Shown here in pieces: positions 7,657 to 17,503 of a DNA stretch of 54,712 bases (position 1 is its first letter; each line of letters opens with the position of its first letter). Source of the stretch: RGIG2945 sp045540355 (lineage in GTDB: Bacteria > Bacillota > Clostridia > Oscillospirales > Acutalibacteraceae); assembly GCA_045540355.1 (NCBI GenBank), contig JAZQHB010000058.1:1-54712 (forward strand), in the 5' to 3' direction. Made by a program: the position numbers and the translations under genes. The notes below the pieces were generated by a model. It was not told the DNA's origin, did not search any database, and saw only the letters and a program-made list of their open reading frames with translations.

Positions 7657-9078
7657 TTGTCTACAAAAGTAACAGACTTCATTTCCGAAGAAGAACTTGA
7701 AATACAGAATTCGTATGCAGACAAAGTAAGAACGGTTTTAGATTCGAGATACGGTGATAAAAAACCGCTTGCATATATTCACACCTACGGTTGTCAGGGT
7801 AATGTTTCTGACAGTGAACGAATCAGAGGAATACTTGAAAACCTCGGTTACGGTATGTGTGATAACATTGAAGAAGCAAAGCTTGTTCTTTATAATACCT
7901 GTGCAATAAGAGAGCACGCAGAGGACAGAGTTTTCGGTAATGTCGGCAAACTCAAGGCTTACAAAAAAGATAATCCCGATGCAATCATCGCACTTTGCGG
8001 TTGTATGATGCAGCAGGAAAGAGTTGCACAACGAATTGAAAAAAGTTATCCCTATGTTAATCTTGTTTTCGGTACTCATGTAATTCACAAAATACCTGAA
8101 CTGATATATAAAGCACTTTGCACCCGCAAGAGAGTCTTTATGATACCCGATAGTGACGGTGCAATAGCTGAAGGTTTACCTGTAAGCAGAGATGAGCATA
8201 TCCGTGCATGGTTACCCATAATGTACGGTTGCGATAACTTCTGCAGTTATTGCATTGTACCTTATGTCAGAGGCAGAGAAAGAAGCAGACGCTCTGAAGA
8301 TATTTTAAAAGAAGCAAAAGATATAATCGCACAGGGTTATAAGGATATAACCCTTTTGGGTCAGAATGTAAATTCTTACGGTAAAAATCTTGATGAGGAT
8401 ATTGACTTTTCAGACTTGCTCAAAAAGATAAATGCACTTGACGGTGAGTTTACAATCAGATTTATGACTTCACACCCCAAGGACTGCACATACAAGCTCA
8501 TTGACACAATGGCGGAATGTGAAAAGGTTGCAAGACATATTCATTTACCTGTCCAATCAGGCAACAACAGAGTGTTGAAAGAAATGAACAGAAGATATAC
8601 CAAAGAGCAGTATATGGACTTAATAAACTATGCTCGCAAGGTTATGCCTGATGTGTCTTTTACAAGTGATATCATAGTCGGATTTCCCGGTGAGACTTAT
8701 GATGAATTTAAGGATACATTGAAGTTGGTCGATGAAGTAGGGTTTACTTCACTTTTTACATTTATTTTCTCACCTCGATACGGCACAAAGGCATATTCAA
8801 TGGAGGACCCGACAAGCCGTGAAGAAAAAGGAAAGTGGTTTAAAGAGCTTCTTGATTTACAAGAGAAAAAAGCGGGAGAGAGAACCGCAAAGATGAAAGG
8901 TAAGACTTACAGAGTACTTGTTGAGGAACCCGGAAAGCAAGGCGAAAATTATCTTTCGGGCAGAACCTCGGGAAATGTAATAATTGAATTTATCGGCGAT
9001 AAAAGTCTCATAGGTAAATTTGTTGATGTTTTGGTAACAGAACCTTTGACATGGATAGTTAAAGGTGAGCTTATATAA
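7657..9078 (+). CDS. miaB: tRNA-2-methylthio-N6-dimethylallyladenosine synthase
   Basis: Radical SAM enzyme that adds a methylthio group to i6A37 of tRNAs reading codons that begin with U; the i6A is made by MiaA, encoded 5 kb downstream. It has 473 residues, somewhat longer than E. coli MiaB, as in other Firmicutes. The N-terminal UPF0004 domain has its three cluster cysteines at C46 (TYGCQ), C82 (YNTCAIREHAEDR) and C116 (LCGCMMQQ). The radical SAM motif is C192-x3-C196-x2-C199 (YGCDNFCSYCIVPYVRGRE). A TRAM domain forms the C-terminus. The start is TTG at 7657, 8 bases after GGGGAG. It is first in the operon. Confidence 0.97.
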   Translation: MSTKVTDFISEEELEIQNSYADKVRTVLDSRYGDKKPLAYIHTYGCQGNVSDSERIRGILENLGYGMCDNIEEAKLVLYNTCAIREHAEDRVFGNVGKLKAYKKDNPDAIIALCGCMMQQERVAQRIEKSYPYVNLVFGTHVIHKIPELIYKALCTRKRVFMIPDSDGAIAEGLPVSRDEHIRAWLPIMYGCDNFCSYCIVPYVRGRERSRRSEDILKEAKDIIAQGYKDITLLGQNVNSYGKNLDEDIDFSDLLKKINALDGEFTIRFMTSHPKDCTYKLIDTMAECEKVARHIHLPVQSGNNRVLKEMNRRYTKEQYMDLINYARKVMPDVSFTSDIIVGFPGETYDEFKDTLKLVDEVGFTSLFTFIFSPRYGTKAYSMEDPTSREEKGKWFKELLDLQEKKAGERTAKMKGKTYRVLVEEPGKQGENYLSGRTSGNVIIEFIGDKSLIGKFVDVLVTEPLTWIVKGELI

Positions 9079-9102
9079 TTTATTTCAAAGGAGAAGATAA
9101 AA

Positions 9103-9516
9103 ATGGATTTAGAAAAAATGGCAAGAGAATTAGGTAAAGCTATTCAGCAAGACGAGCGTTATATCAAGTTTGTTAAAGCTCGCGAAGCAAACGATGCTGA
9201 TGTTGAATTGAACGAGCTTATGGGCAAAATTCAGCTTATCCATGCATCATATCAGCACGAGGCAGCAAAGGAAGATGCGAACGAGCAGAAGCTTGAAGCT
9301 TATGATAAGGAATTTAACGAAGTATATACACTTATTATGGGCAACAAGAATATGCAGGCTTATGAAGAAGCACATAAAGAAATTGATGAAATGATGAAAT
9401 ATCTCACAGGTATTCTTACACTTTGTGTATGCGGTGAAGATCCCGAAACTTGTGACCCCAACGCTCATGCAGGTTGCAACGGCAACTGTTCATCTTGCGG
9501 CAGCGACTGCCACTAA
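9103..9516 (+). CDS. YlbF/YmcA (RicA/RicF) family protein with cysteine-rich tail
   Basis: Cytoplasmic, all-helical protein of 137 residues. Residues 1-105 match the YlbF/YmcA family (MDLEKMARELGKAIQQDERY; LNELMGKIQ; AYEEAHKEIDEMM). Its place between miaB and mutS is that of B. subtilis ymcA (ricA), whose product forms an iron-sulfur complex with RicF and RicT that directs RNase Y maturation cuts. The last 30 residues hold eight cysteines (CVCGEDPETC, then CNGNCSSCGSDC), suited to binding a cluster or zinc. Whether partner Ric proteins exist cannot be seen here. The start ATG follows AAAGGAG at a normal distance. Confidence 0.85.
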   Translation: MDLEKMARELGKAIQQDERYIKFVKAREANDADVELNELMGKIQLIHASYQHEAAKEDANEQKLEAYDKEFNEVYTLIMGNKNMQAYEEAHKEIDEMMKYLTGILTLCVCGEDPETCDPNAHAGCNGNCSSCGSDCH

Positions 9517-9547
9517 TTAAAAATTTTTTCTGAGGAGGAACACCGAA

Positions 9548-12136
9548 ATGTCTGATATGTCACCTATGATGAAGCAGTATCTTGAAATCAAAAAAGAGTA
9601 TCCGGACACCATTTTGATGTTCCGCCTCGGTGATTTTTACGAGATGTTTTTTGATGATGCAAAGTTGGTATCAAATCAGCTTTCATTGACATTGACGGAA
9701 AGAAAGTGCGGTAACAACAAAAAAGCACCAATGTGTGGTGTCCCGTATCATTCTGCCGAAACATACATCTCAAGGCTTATTGCAAAAAACTATAAAATTG
9801 CAATTTGCGAACAGGTTGAAGATCCGTCAACTGCACAAGGAATTGTCCGCAGAGAGGTTGTTAGGGTTCTTACGCCCGGTACTGTTATTGAAAGCAGTAT
9901 GCTTGATGACGGTAAAAATAACTATATTGCAAGTGTTTGTATGAGTGGCAGTGAATGTGGATTATGTTTCACCGATATTTCAACCGGTGCGGTTTTTCTG
10001 ACTTCAATCAGCGGAAAGAAAATAACTGACAGAATTATAAATGAATTTGGTCGCTATATGCCGACAGAGATTATTATCAATGAAACTGCGGCGGAAACAT
10101 CTGACATTGTAAAGCAACTCGACAAGAAGACAAAATGTATAGTCAATGTTGTTGCAGATGTTCATTTTGATATTAACAGAAACAAAAATATTGTTTCAAA
10201 GCATTTCAACAGAGAGCTTGAAATTGACAGTGACCATGCGATTTCTGCACTCGGTGCAATGATTGCATTTTTGACCGAATTACAGAAATCAGAGCTTGAA
10301 AATATTAAAGATGTAAATTATTACACCGATGGGAAATTCCTTGAGCTTGATTTTTCTTCAAGACGAAACCTTGAGCTTGTAGAAACAATGCGTAACCGTG
10401 AGCGAAAAGGCTCACTTTTATGGGTGCTTGATAAGGCAAAATCCGCTATGGGTAAAAGATTATTGAGAACCTGGGTTGAAAGACCGCTGTTAAGTCTTGC
10501 GATGATTTCTAAAAGACATAATGCAGTTGATGAACTTGTCAATGAAACAATTTTAAGAGAAGATCTTGTCAATGAATTTGAAGATATCAGAGACATTGAA
10601 AGAGTTATGACAAGAGTTGTATATAAAACCGCAAATCCGAGGGATATGGTTTCTCTTGCGGTTACTTTTGAAAGGCTTCCCCAAATCAAAGCAATGCTTA
10701 AAAACTGTAAGTCTGAAATGCTTTACAAGGCATATCTCGATATTGACAATCTTGAAGACTTATATGAGCTTATCACATCAGCTATTGATGAAAATTTTGA
10801 AAATGGTAATATCATCAGAAAAGGCTACAATGCAGAACTTGATGAATTAAGAGACCTTTTTGAGAATAATACCGCAGTTCTTACAAGAATGGAAGCAAGA
10901 GAGATTGAAAGAACCGGTATTAAAAAACTTAAAATCGGATTTAACCGAGTAGCAGGATATTATATAGATGTCCCTAAATCTTATTCTGCTCTTGTGCCTG
11001 ACGATTACATAAGACGGCAGACACTGACAAATAGCGAAAGATATATAACTCCCGAGCTTAAAGAGCTTGAAACAAAGGTTCTTGGAGCTGAGGAAAGGGT
11101 CAGTAAGCTGGAAAGCGAACTTTTCCAGAGTGTGTTACAGACAGTTGCAAAAGAGTTTTTAAGAGTTCAGAGAACGGCTGAGGCTTTGGCGGTTCTTGAC
11201 ACACTTGCGTCATTTGCGGTTGTAGCGGTAAACAACAATTACACAAGGCCCAAAATCGGAATTGATAAAAAAATAAACATCGTTGAGGGCAGACACCCTG
11301 TAGTTGAGCAAGTGCTTGACGGTGCACCGTTTGTACCCAACGACACTTACCTTGATAATAATACTGACCGCTGTATGATAATAACAGGACCAAATATGGC
11401 GGGTAAGTCTACATATATGCGTCAGGTTGCACTCATAGTCCTGATGGCACAGATGGGTAGCTTTGTTCCTGCAAAATCTGCAGATTTGTGCCTTGTGGAT
11501 AAAATTTTCACTCGAGTCGGTGCATCTGATGACCTTGCGGCAGGTCAATCAACCTTCATGCTTGAAATGGTTGAAGTTGCAAATATCATTGCAAACGCAA
11601 CTGAAAACAGTCTTATAATCTATGATGAAATCGGCAGAGGTACATCAACCTTTGACGGAATGAGCATCGCAAGAGCTGTTTTGGAGCACACCGCAAACGC
11701 AAAAAAATTAGGAGCAAAAACACTTTTTGCAACGCACTATCATGAGCTGACTGAATTGGAAGGTCAGGTCGATGGCGTAAAGAATTACAATATATCCGTA
11801 AAAAAACGAGGCGATGAAATTACATTTTTACGCAGAATAGTAAAAGGTCCTGCATCGGGAAGCTACGGTATAGCGGTAGCTAAATTGGCAGGCATACCTG
11901 ATTCGATAGTCAACAGAGCAAAAGTTATACTTAAGAACCTTGAGTCAGTTGAAAAGTCGAGCCCTGTCTTTGAAAAGGAAATGCTTGAATTTGATATTGA
12001 TGAACAAGTAACAATAACCACGGAAACTGAAGACAGAATAATTGATGAACTAAAGAAGATTGATATAAATACATTGACCCCGATTGAAGCTTTATCAAAG
12101 CTTTACGAGCTTGCAAAAATGGCAGTCGAAGAATAA
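9548..12136 (+). CDS. mutS: DNA mismatch repair protein MutS
   Basis: Mismatch-recognition ATPase, 862 residues, the usual length. The mismatch-stacking motif F30-Y31-E32 lies in RLGDFYEMFFDDA. The connector, lever and clamp domains fill residues about 130-560. Walker A is TGPNMAGKSTYMRQ near 614, followed by ASDDLAAGQSTFMLEM, Walker B SLIIYDEIGRGTSTFDG and the FATHYHEL histidine region; the C-terminal helix-turn-helix region carries VAKLAGIP. AGGAGG sits 8 bases before the ATG. mutL begins 15 bases after the stop, so both repair proteins are made from one transcript. Confidence 0.98.
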   Translation: MSDMSPMMKQYLEIKKEYPDTILMFRLGDFYEMFFDDAKLVSNQLSLTLTERKCGNNKKAPMCGVPYHSAETYISRLIAKNYKIAICEQVEDPSTAQGIVRREVVRVLTPGTVIESSMLDDGKNNYIASVCMSGSECGLCFTDISTGAVFLTSISGKKITDRIINEFGRYMPTEIIINETAAETSDIVKQLDKKTKCIVNVVADVHFDINRNKNIVSKHFNRELEIDSDHAISALGAMIAFLTELQKSELENIKDVNYYTDGKFLELDFSSRRNLELVETMRNRERKGSLLWVLDKAKSAMGKRLLRTWVERPLLSLAMISKRHNAVDELVNETILREDLVNEFEDIRDIERVMTRVVYKTANPRDMVSLAVTFERLPQIKAMLKNCKSEMLYKAYLDIDNLEDLYELITSAIDENFENGNIIRKGYNAELDELRDLFENNTAVLTRMEAREIERTGIKKLKIGFNRVAGYYIDVPKSYSALVPDDYIRRQTLTNSERYITPELKELETKVLGAEERVSKLESELFQSVLQTVAKEFLRVQRTAEALAVLDTLASFAVVAVNNNYTRPKIGIDKKINIVEGRHPVVEQVLDGAPFVPNDTYLDNNTDRCMIITGPNMAGKSTYMRQVALIVLMAQMGSFVPAKSADLCLVDKIFTRVGASDDLAAGQSTFMLEMVEVANIIANATENSLIIYDEIGRGTSTFDGMSIARAVLEHTANAKKLGAKTLFATHYHELTELEGQVDGVKNYNISVKKRGDEITFLRRIVKGPASGSYGIAVAKLAGIPDSIVNRAKVILKNLESVEKSSPVFEKEMLEFDIDEQVTITTETEDRIIDELKKIDINTLTPIEALSKLYELAKMAVEE

Positions 12137-12150
12137 AGGGAGGGATTTGC

Positions 12151-14091
12151 TTGCCGAAAATTAACCTACTTTCAAAGCATGTTGCAGAGCTTATTGCGGC
12201 AGGCGAGGTTGTCGAAAGACCCCTTAATGTTGCGAAAGAGATTTTAGAAAACTCCATAGATGCAGGTGCTCAGAACATAACACTTGAAATTCGCAGAGGC
12301 GGAACGACTTACATAAGAATCACCGATGACGGTTGCGGTATTTCAAGAGAAGATGTACCGTTGGCATTTGTATCGCACGCAACATCAAAGATAACAGATG
12401 CGGAATCCCTTAATTCAATCGCAAGCCTTGGTTTCAGAGGTGAAGCTCTGGCTTCAATAGCCGCAGTTTCAAAGGTTGAAATACTCACAAGAACCGAAGA
12501 AGAATCAATCGGCACAAGATATGTAGTCGAGGGTGGCGAGCATATTTTAACAGATGATGCAGGTTGCCCTGTCGGCACAACTCTGATTATAAGAGATTTA
12601 TTTTTTAACACCCCTGCAAGAATGAAATTCCTCAAAAAGGATATTACTGAAGCAAATGCAATCGCAGGAATAATGGACAGAATTGCACTCTCACACCCGG
12701 AGATATCATTTAAGTTTGTCCGTGACGGCAACCGTGTGATGTCAACACCGGGTGACGGCAAGCTTTCGTCGGCGATATATTCCGTCATCGGAAAGAATTT
12801 TTTTGATGAGTTGATAGAAGTAAAACCGTATACAATAGACGGCATAACTGTTTCGGGTTATGTTACCAAACCAACTGCTTCAAAGGCTTCAAGAAACCTT
12901 CAATATTTCTTTGTAAATAACAGAACAGTTAAATCACTTACAGGTATGAAGGCACTCGAAGAAGCTTATAAAAATTCAATCATGGTCGGTAAATTTCCCG
13001 CTTGTGTCCTGAATCTTGAATGTGTTCCCGAATTTGTTGATGTAAATATTCATCCTACAAAGACGGAAGTCCGTTTTGCAAACGACAAAAATGTATTCAA
13101 TGTAATTTACTATGCGGTTAAAAATGCTTTGACAGATGACCAAGATGTTAAGGTTGCACCGGTTAAGGCAAAAGCGGAGAACTTTAAGTTCGATAACAGA
13201 AAGCCTGAGCAAATCAGATTAAAACCTAATGATAATTTTTGGCAGACAGTAAATGTTGCAGATAAAAAAGAGAAAGACAATTTTGAACAAAAGAAAGAAT
13301 TTTTTATAAAAACACCGAACATCATAAAAGCTGAAAAAGATGTTTTGCTTGAAAAAACAGAGCCGATATCGGAAGTTTCAGCACCGCATTCGGATTACAG
13401 CGTTCTCGATAATAAAGAAACATATACGGCAATCGAAACTAAGCCTGTTGTCGAAGCTGTCCGGCACGAGGAAACAATCCCGGTTAATGAAGAAAAAATT
13501 GAAAAAGAAGAGGTTCTTGTTCCTGATTTCAGAGTAATTGGTGAAGCATTTCTCACCTATATAATTGTTGAATCGGAAGGTAAGCTTTTCTTTATAGACA
13601 AGCACGCTGCACATGAAAGAATGATATATGAACAGCTTAAAAATCAGCAAAAAGACAATTCTGCTCAGATTTTGCTTACGCCTGTTTATGTAACTCTTTC
13701 AAAAGAAAACTATTCCGCGGTAATTGAAAACCTTGAAGTTCTGGCTGAGAATGGTTTTGAAGCAGCGGATTTCGGTGTCGGAACAGTTAAAGTATCGGAA
13801 TGTCCGATGAATCTTGATACTCAAGATGTTAAAGATATTTTGCAGGAATTTTCGGATTCCTTGCTTGCAGGCAAAAGCCGACTCGATTCAAGCTTACAGG
13901 ACAAGCTTCTTGAATCAATTGCTTGCAAAGCGGCAATAAAAGCAGGACATAACACAACACAGTATGAGATGAATAAGTTTGTTGAAAAGCTTATGTCAAT
14001 GCCTGAAATAAGGTATTGTCCGCATGGCAGACCGGTCATGATAGAAATGACCAAATATGAAATAGAGAAAATTTTCGGAAGATTAGGGTGA
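12151..14091 (+). CDS. mutL: DNA mismatch repair endonuclease MutL
   Basis: Matchmaker and nicking enzyme of mismatch repair, 646 residues. N-terminal GHKL ATPase motifs are clear: KEILENSIDAGA, DDGCGIS, and SLGFRGEALASIAAVSKVE. A low-complexity, acidic linker spans residues about 330-460. The C-terminal domain has the endonuclease metal motif as DKHAAHERMIYE (consensus DQHAx2Ex4E with Q to K) and the zinc-site CPHGRP near the end, so it should be a nicking MutL as in bacteria lacking MutH. The start is TTG at 12151 behind GGGAGG. Its stop overlaps the GTG start of miaA (GTGA, 14088-14091). Confidence 0.97.
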   Translation: MPKINLLSKHVAELIAAGEVVERPLNVAKEILENSIDAGAQNITLEIRRGGTTYIRITDDGCGISREDVPLAFVSHATSKITDAESLNSIASLGFRGEALASIAAVSKVEILTRTEEESIGTRYVVEGGEHILTDDAGCPVGTTLIIRDLFFNTPARMKFLKKDITEANAIAGIMDRIALSHPEISFKFVRDGNRVMSTPGDGKLSSAIYSVIGKNFFDELIEVKPYTIDGITVSGYVTKPTASKASRNLQYFFVNNRTVKSLTGMKALEEAYKNSIMVGKFPACVLNLECVPEFVDVNIHPTKTEVRFANDKNVFNVIYYAVKNALTDDQDVKVAPVKAKAENFKFDNRKPEQIRLKPNDNFWQTVNVADKKEKDNFEQKKEFFIKTPNIIKAEKDVLLEKTEPISEVSAPHSDYSVLDNKETYTAIETKPVVEAVRHEETIPVNEEKIEKEEVLVPDFRVIGEAFLTYIIVESEGKLFFIDKHAAHERMIYEQLKNQQKDNSAQILLTPVYVTLSKENYSAVIENLEVLAENGFEAADFGVGTVKVSECPMNLDTQDVKDILQEFSDSLLAGKSRLDSSLQDKLLESIACKAAIKAGHNTTQYEMNKFVEKLMSMPEIRYCPHGRPVMIEMTKYEIEKIFGRLG

Positions 14092-15044
14092 CAGGATTTA
14101 TGCAGATACCGATTTTAGCCGTTGTCGGACCGACTGCGTCGGGTAAGACGGCACTTGCTGTAGAAATTGCAAAACGCCTTGACGGTGAAATTGTATCTGC
14201 CGATTCTATGCAGATTTATAAATATCTGAATATCGCAACAGCAAAACCTGATGAAGAAGAAAAATCGGGGATAAGACATCATTTGATGGATTTTTTAGAG
14301 CCTGATGAAAGATTCAGTGTTTCACAGTATAAAGCCCTTGCTGATAAGGCGATTGAAGATATAGTTTCACGCAAAAAAATTCCTATACTTGCGGGCGGCA
14401 CAGGTTTATACGCTGACACACTCATAAACGGAATTGAACTCACAGAATATGAAATGTCTTTCGAAATCAGAGAGCGATTGAAGCTTGAAGCGGAAAAAGA
14501 CGGAATTGAAAAGCTTTATGACAGATTGAAAATTATTGACCCACAAGCGGCGGAAAAAATCAGCATAAATGATTCAAAGCGAATAATCAGAGCACTTGAA
14601 TTATATGAAGCTACAGGCATCACCAAAACCGAACAGAATGAAAATTCCAGGCTCAATCCGTCGCCGTATAAACCGTTGATAATAGGTCTTAATGCACTTG
14701 ACAGAGAAGTTTTGTATAATCGCATAAATTTAAGAGTTGACAAAATGCTCGAACTCGGACTTTTAGATGAGGCTAAGTGGTTTTATGATAACTATTCACC
14801 CGACACTTCAGGTCAAGCTATCGGGTACAAGGAATTGTTACCTTATCTCAACGGCGAAAAAGAACTCAATGAGTGCATAGATAATCTCAAAATGTCAACG
14901 CGAAGATATGCAAAAAGACAGCTGACATGGTTCAGAAAAAATCAGGATATCAACTGGATTTACATAGACGGCAAAAGCTTGGAAGAAATTACTCAAGAAG
15001 CTCTTGAAATAATAAGTAAGTCGTCATTTTTTACGGAGGAATAG
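14088..15044 (+). CDS. miaA: tRNA dimethylallyltransferase
   Basis: Transfers a dimethylallyl group to A37 of tRNAs reading UNN codons, making the substrate of MiaB. It has 318 residues, the family norm. Visible motifs are the P-loop VVGPTASGKTALAVEIAKR, SADSMQIYK, the LAGGTGLYAD segment and SGQAIGYKE. The GTG at 14088 overlaps the mutL stop by four bases, a coupling arrangement; an ATG at 14100 is an alternative four codons in. The next gene starts one base after the stop. Confidence 0.96.
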   Translation: MTGFMQIPILAVVGPTASGKTALAVEIAKRLDGEIVSADSMQIYKYLNIATAKPDEEEKSGIRHHLMDFLEPDERFSVSQYKALADKAIEDIVSRKKIPILAGGTGLYADTLINGIELTEYEMSFEIRERLKLEAEKDGIEKLYDRLKIIDPQAAEKISINDSKRIIRALELYEATGITKTEQNENSRLNPSPYKPLIIGLNALDREVLYNRINLRVDKMLELGLLDEAKWFYDNYSPDTSGQAIGYKELLPYLNGEKELNECIDNLKMSTRRYAKRQLTWFRKNQDINWIYIDGKSLEEITQEALEIISKSSFFTEE

Positions 15045-15045
15045 A

Positions 15046-16263
15046 ATGAAAACCAAAGCTATATTCAGAATAGTTGCAGCGGTAGTTGCGATATTTGTAG
15101 TAGCACATTTTATACATACGGTTTATCAGGTTAACCACGAAGAAGTTAAAACCGAACTTGTGGTTGATTACTCGGTTGCGGATACGCTTGATATGGATGT
15201 TTTTGTGGCGAGGGAAGAAAGTTACATTACTAATAAAAACGAAGGCATAAATGTTTCTGTTGCAGAGGACGGAAGCATGGTTGCAAACGGTGATACTGTT
15301 GCTTATGTATTTGACAACGAAACAGATGCGGCGAATTATGCAAACTCCGTTAAGCTTGAAAAAGCTCTTGAACGGTATGAAAAGATCAGTTCGAATCAGG
15401 CACTCGGCGAATTTGATGCAGGTGAGCTTGAAGATGATATAAATAAACTATTCACTCAGTTTCTTAATGCTGCTGATGACGGTGTAGTTTCAGATATCAC
15501 TGATGCATCAGGTGCTTTGAGGGATAAGCTTATATCAAGAGATATTATTCTTAACGGCGAAATGGATCTTGATGCAAAGATTGCAAAAGCAAAAGGTGAC
15601 CTTGAAAGCATCAAGGCATCTGCAAACAACTCGAAGAAAATCACAACAACCGACTCCGGTTATTTTGTAAGCAATGCTGACGGATATGAGAATTATTTCT
15701 CAATTGAAAACCTGTCCGAAATTACTGTTGGACAAGTTGAAGCGGCACTTAAAGCTAAGCCGAAGGATGTCGCCCCTGATGTTATGGGTAAGCTTATAAC
15801 AGGCTTTAATTGGTATGTTGTGGCAGCAGTTGATACCCTGAGTATCGGAACACTTCACGAAGGCGGTGAGTATAAAGTCAGATTTCCCGAGTCGACCGCA
15901 GGTGAAGTTACTGTTACGCTTGAAGCGTTACAGAACACGGAAAACGGAAGAACAGTTATAGTTCTTAAATCCAATCTTATGAATGAAAATCTTGTTAACC
16001 TCAGAATTGAAAAGGCTCAGCTTGTATTAAAGGAGCATAAAGGCTTTAAGGTAGGGAAAGAAGCAATTCGCGAGGTTGACGGTGAAAAAGGTGTATATAT
16101 AAGACGCGGTAATCTTATCAACTTCAGAAAGGTTGAGATTATTTATACGGGCGAAGATTATGTTATCGTCAAAAAGGATACGGAATCTGACGGTGTTATA
16201 AAACAGCATGATTCTGTTGTAGTTAGGGGGAAGGAATTGTATGACGGAAAAGTCGTACACTGA
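15046..16263 (+). CDS. HlyD-like membrane-anchored adaptor protein in division cluster
   Basis: Protein of 405 residues with an N-terminal membrane anchor (IFRIVAAVVAIFVVAHFI) and a large extracytoplasmic part. It resembles the HlyD/membrane-fusion family in outline: a beta segment with GINVSVAEDGSMVANGDTVA (lipoyl-like half), a helical hairpin (residues about 95-200) and a second beta part (TDSGYFVSNADGYENYFS). No efflux pump gene is nearby. In many Clostridia a protein of this kind sits just before yggS-sepF, so a role in envelope or division assembly is plausible but inferred. AGGAGG precedes the ATG at 15046; the 3' end overlaps yggS by 23 bases. Confidence 0.72.
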   Translation: MKTKAIFRIVAAVVAIFVVAHFIHTVYQVNHEEVKTELVVDYSVADTLDMDVFVAREESYITNKNEGINVSVAEDGSMVANGDTVAYVFDNETDAANYANSVKLEKALERYEKISSNQALGEFDAGELEDDINKLFTQFLNAADDGVVSDITDASGALRDKLISRDIILNGEMDLDAKIAKAKGDLESIKASANNSKKITTTDSGYFVSNADGYENYFSIENLSEITVGQVEAALKAKPKDVAPDVMGKLITGFNWYVVAAVDTLSIGTLHEGGEYKVRFPESTAGEVTVTLEALQNTENGRTVIVLKSNLMNENLVNLRIEKAQLVLKEHKGFKVGKEAIREVDGEKGVYIRRGNLINFRKVEIIYTGEDYVIVKKDTESDGVIKQHDSVVVRGKELYDGKVVH

Positions 16264-16963
16264 TTTACGATGTGAACAAATCTCTGAAAATATCAAGAGG
16301 ATACGGAACGAAATTGCAGAAGCCGCTATAAAAAGCGGAAGACGACCGGAAGATGTCAGATTGATGGCAGTAACTAAAACAGTCGACACTTGTTTTATAA
16401 ATCACGCAATATCTGAGTGCGGGATTGATTTGATAGGTGAGAATAAGGTTCAGGAGTTTTTATCAAAAGAGGATGAGCTTTTGCCTTGTGAAGCCCACCT
16501 TATCGGACATCTCCAGACCAACAAGGTCAAACAGATTGTCGGCAGAGTAAAGTGCATTCAATCTGTTGACAGTGTTAAAGTTGCAAAAGAAATTTCAAAG
16601 CAATCCGTTTTGAAAAATGTTAATACCGATATTTTACTTGAAGTCAATATCGGACACGACGATGCAAAATTTGGTATTTCACCCGAGTCACTCGATGAAA
16701 TTATTGACGAAATTGCCGAATTGGAGTCAATTACAGTCCGCGGATTGATGACAATACCCCCGATTTGTGACGATATTGTAAAAACTCAGCGTTTTTTTGA
16801 AAATATGTACCGCTTGTTTCTTGACATTCAGGCAAAAAAAAGCGATAATGTTAGAGTAAGCGTATTGTCGCAGGGTATGTCTGCTGATTATGTACCGGCA
16901 ATTTTAGCCGGCTCTAATTTGGTAAGAGTTGGTTCTGCGATTTTTGGCGACAGGACTTATTGA
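16241..16963 (+). CDS. YggS/YlmE family pyridoxal-phosphate-binding protein
   Basis: PLP homeostasis protein of the YggS/PROSC family, 240 residues, cytoplasmic TIM barrel without known catalysis. The PLP lysine is in MAVTKTVD (K46); LIGENKVQEF, AHLIGHLQTNKV, the LLEVNIGHDDAKFGI segment, RGLMTIPP, and LSQGMSADYVPAI/GSNLVRVGSAIFG are all family landmarks. It starts inside the preceding gene behind an AGGGGGAAGG site, and sepF follows 17 bases after the stop. The yggS-sepF pairing is a standard Gram-positive division-cluster arrangement (ylmE-ylmF in B. subtilis). Confidence 0.95.
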   Translation: MTEKSYTDLRCEQISENIKRIRNEIAEAAIKSGRRPEDVRLMAVTKTVDTCFINHAISECGIDLIGENKVQEFLSKEDELLPCEAHLIGHLQTNKVKQIVGRVKCIQSVDSVKVAKEISKQSVLKNVNTDILLEVNIGHDDAKFGISPESLDEIIDEIAELESITVRGLMTIPPICDDIVKTQRFFENMYRLFLDIQAKKSDNVRVSVLSQGMSADYVPAILAGSNLVRVGSAIFGDRTY

Positions 16964-16980
16964 GATTAGGAGGATAAATT

Positions 16981-17484
16981 ATGAAACTGGTTGACAAATT
17001 GAAAGATTACTTCACAATTTCCGAAGAGGAGTATTATGACGATGTTGAGCAGAGCGAAGCAACTGATGTGAATTTTGATAACTCTGATTCTGATGACAGA
17101 TATGATGATTATGTATCTTCAAGATCAAGCTCAAATACAAAACCGCTCCGCAGCACTCCGAAGGATTCATCAAGAGTTGTTGATTTTAGCTCAACTACTG
17201 CAAAACCTCATGTTGTCTTTGCACAGTTGTCCCGCTTTGATGATGTCGGTGATGTTGCGTCAAGCCTGACCGAAAAAAGAATTGTGATTCTCAACCTTGA
17301 GAATGCTGACGAGCGAGAAACACGCAGAATAATAGATTTCCTTTATGGTGTTATTTTTGCAATGGGCGGAAAGATTAAGAGAGTTGCAACAAGAACATTT
17401 GTTATCACTCCGCATAACATTCCTTTCACCGGAGAGCTTTTAGATGAAATAAGCGGTGGCAGCAGTGTCACATTATTTGAATAA
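16981..17484 (+). CDS. sepF: Cell division protein SepF
   Basis: FtsZ-ring partner and membrane anchor, 167 residues. The N-terminal amphipathic membrane-binding helix is MKLVDKLKDYF, followed by an acidic and serine-rich linker (residues about 15-70), and a C-terminal SepF/DUF552 domain with the DVGDVASSLTEKRIVILNLE region and RRIIDFLYGVIFAMGGKIKRV, ending in a TFVITPHNI strand. AGGAGG lies before the ATG. It sits between yggS and divIVA, as expected. Confidence 0.96.
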   Translation: MKLVDKLKDYFTISEEEYYDDVEQSEATDVNFDNSDSDDRYDDYVSSRSSSNTKPLRSTPKDSSRVVDFSSTTAKPHVVFAQLSRFDDVGDVASSLTEKRIVILNLENADERETRRIIDFLYGVIFAMGGKIKRVATRTFVITPHNIPFTGELLDEISGGSSVTLFE

Positions 17485-17503
17485 TAGGTAGGAGGAAAAA
17501 ATC

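Noticed and set aside
7738..8088. Minus-strand ORF of 116 residues inside miaB
   Set aside because: It is antisense to a highly conserved gene with all catalytic motifs in place and has no ribosome site.
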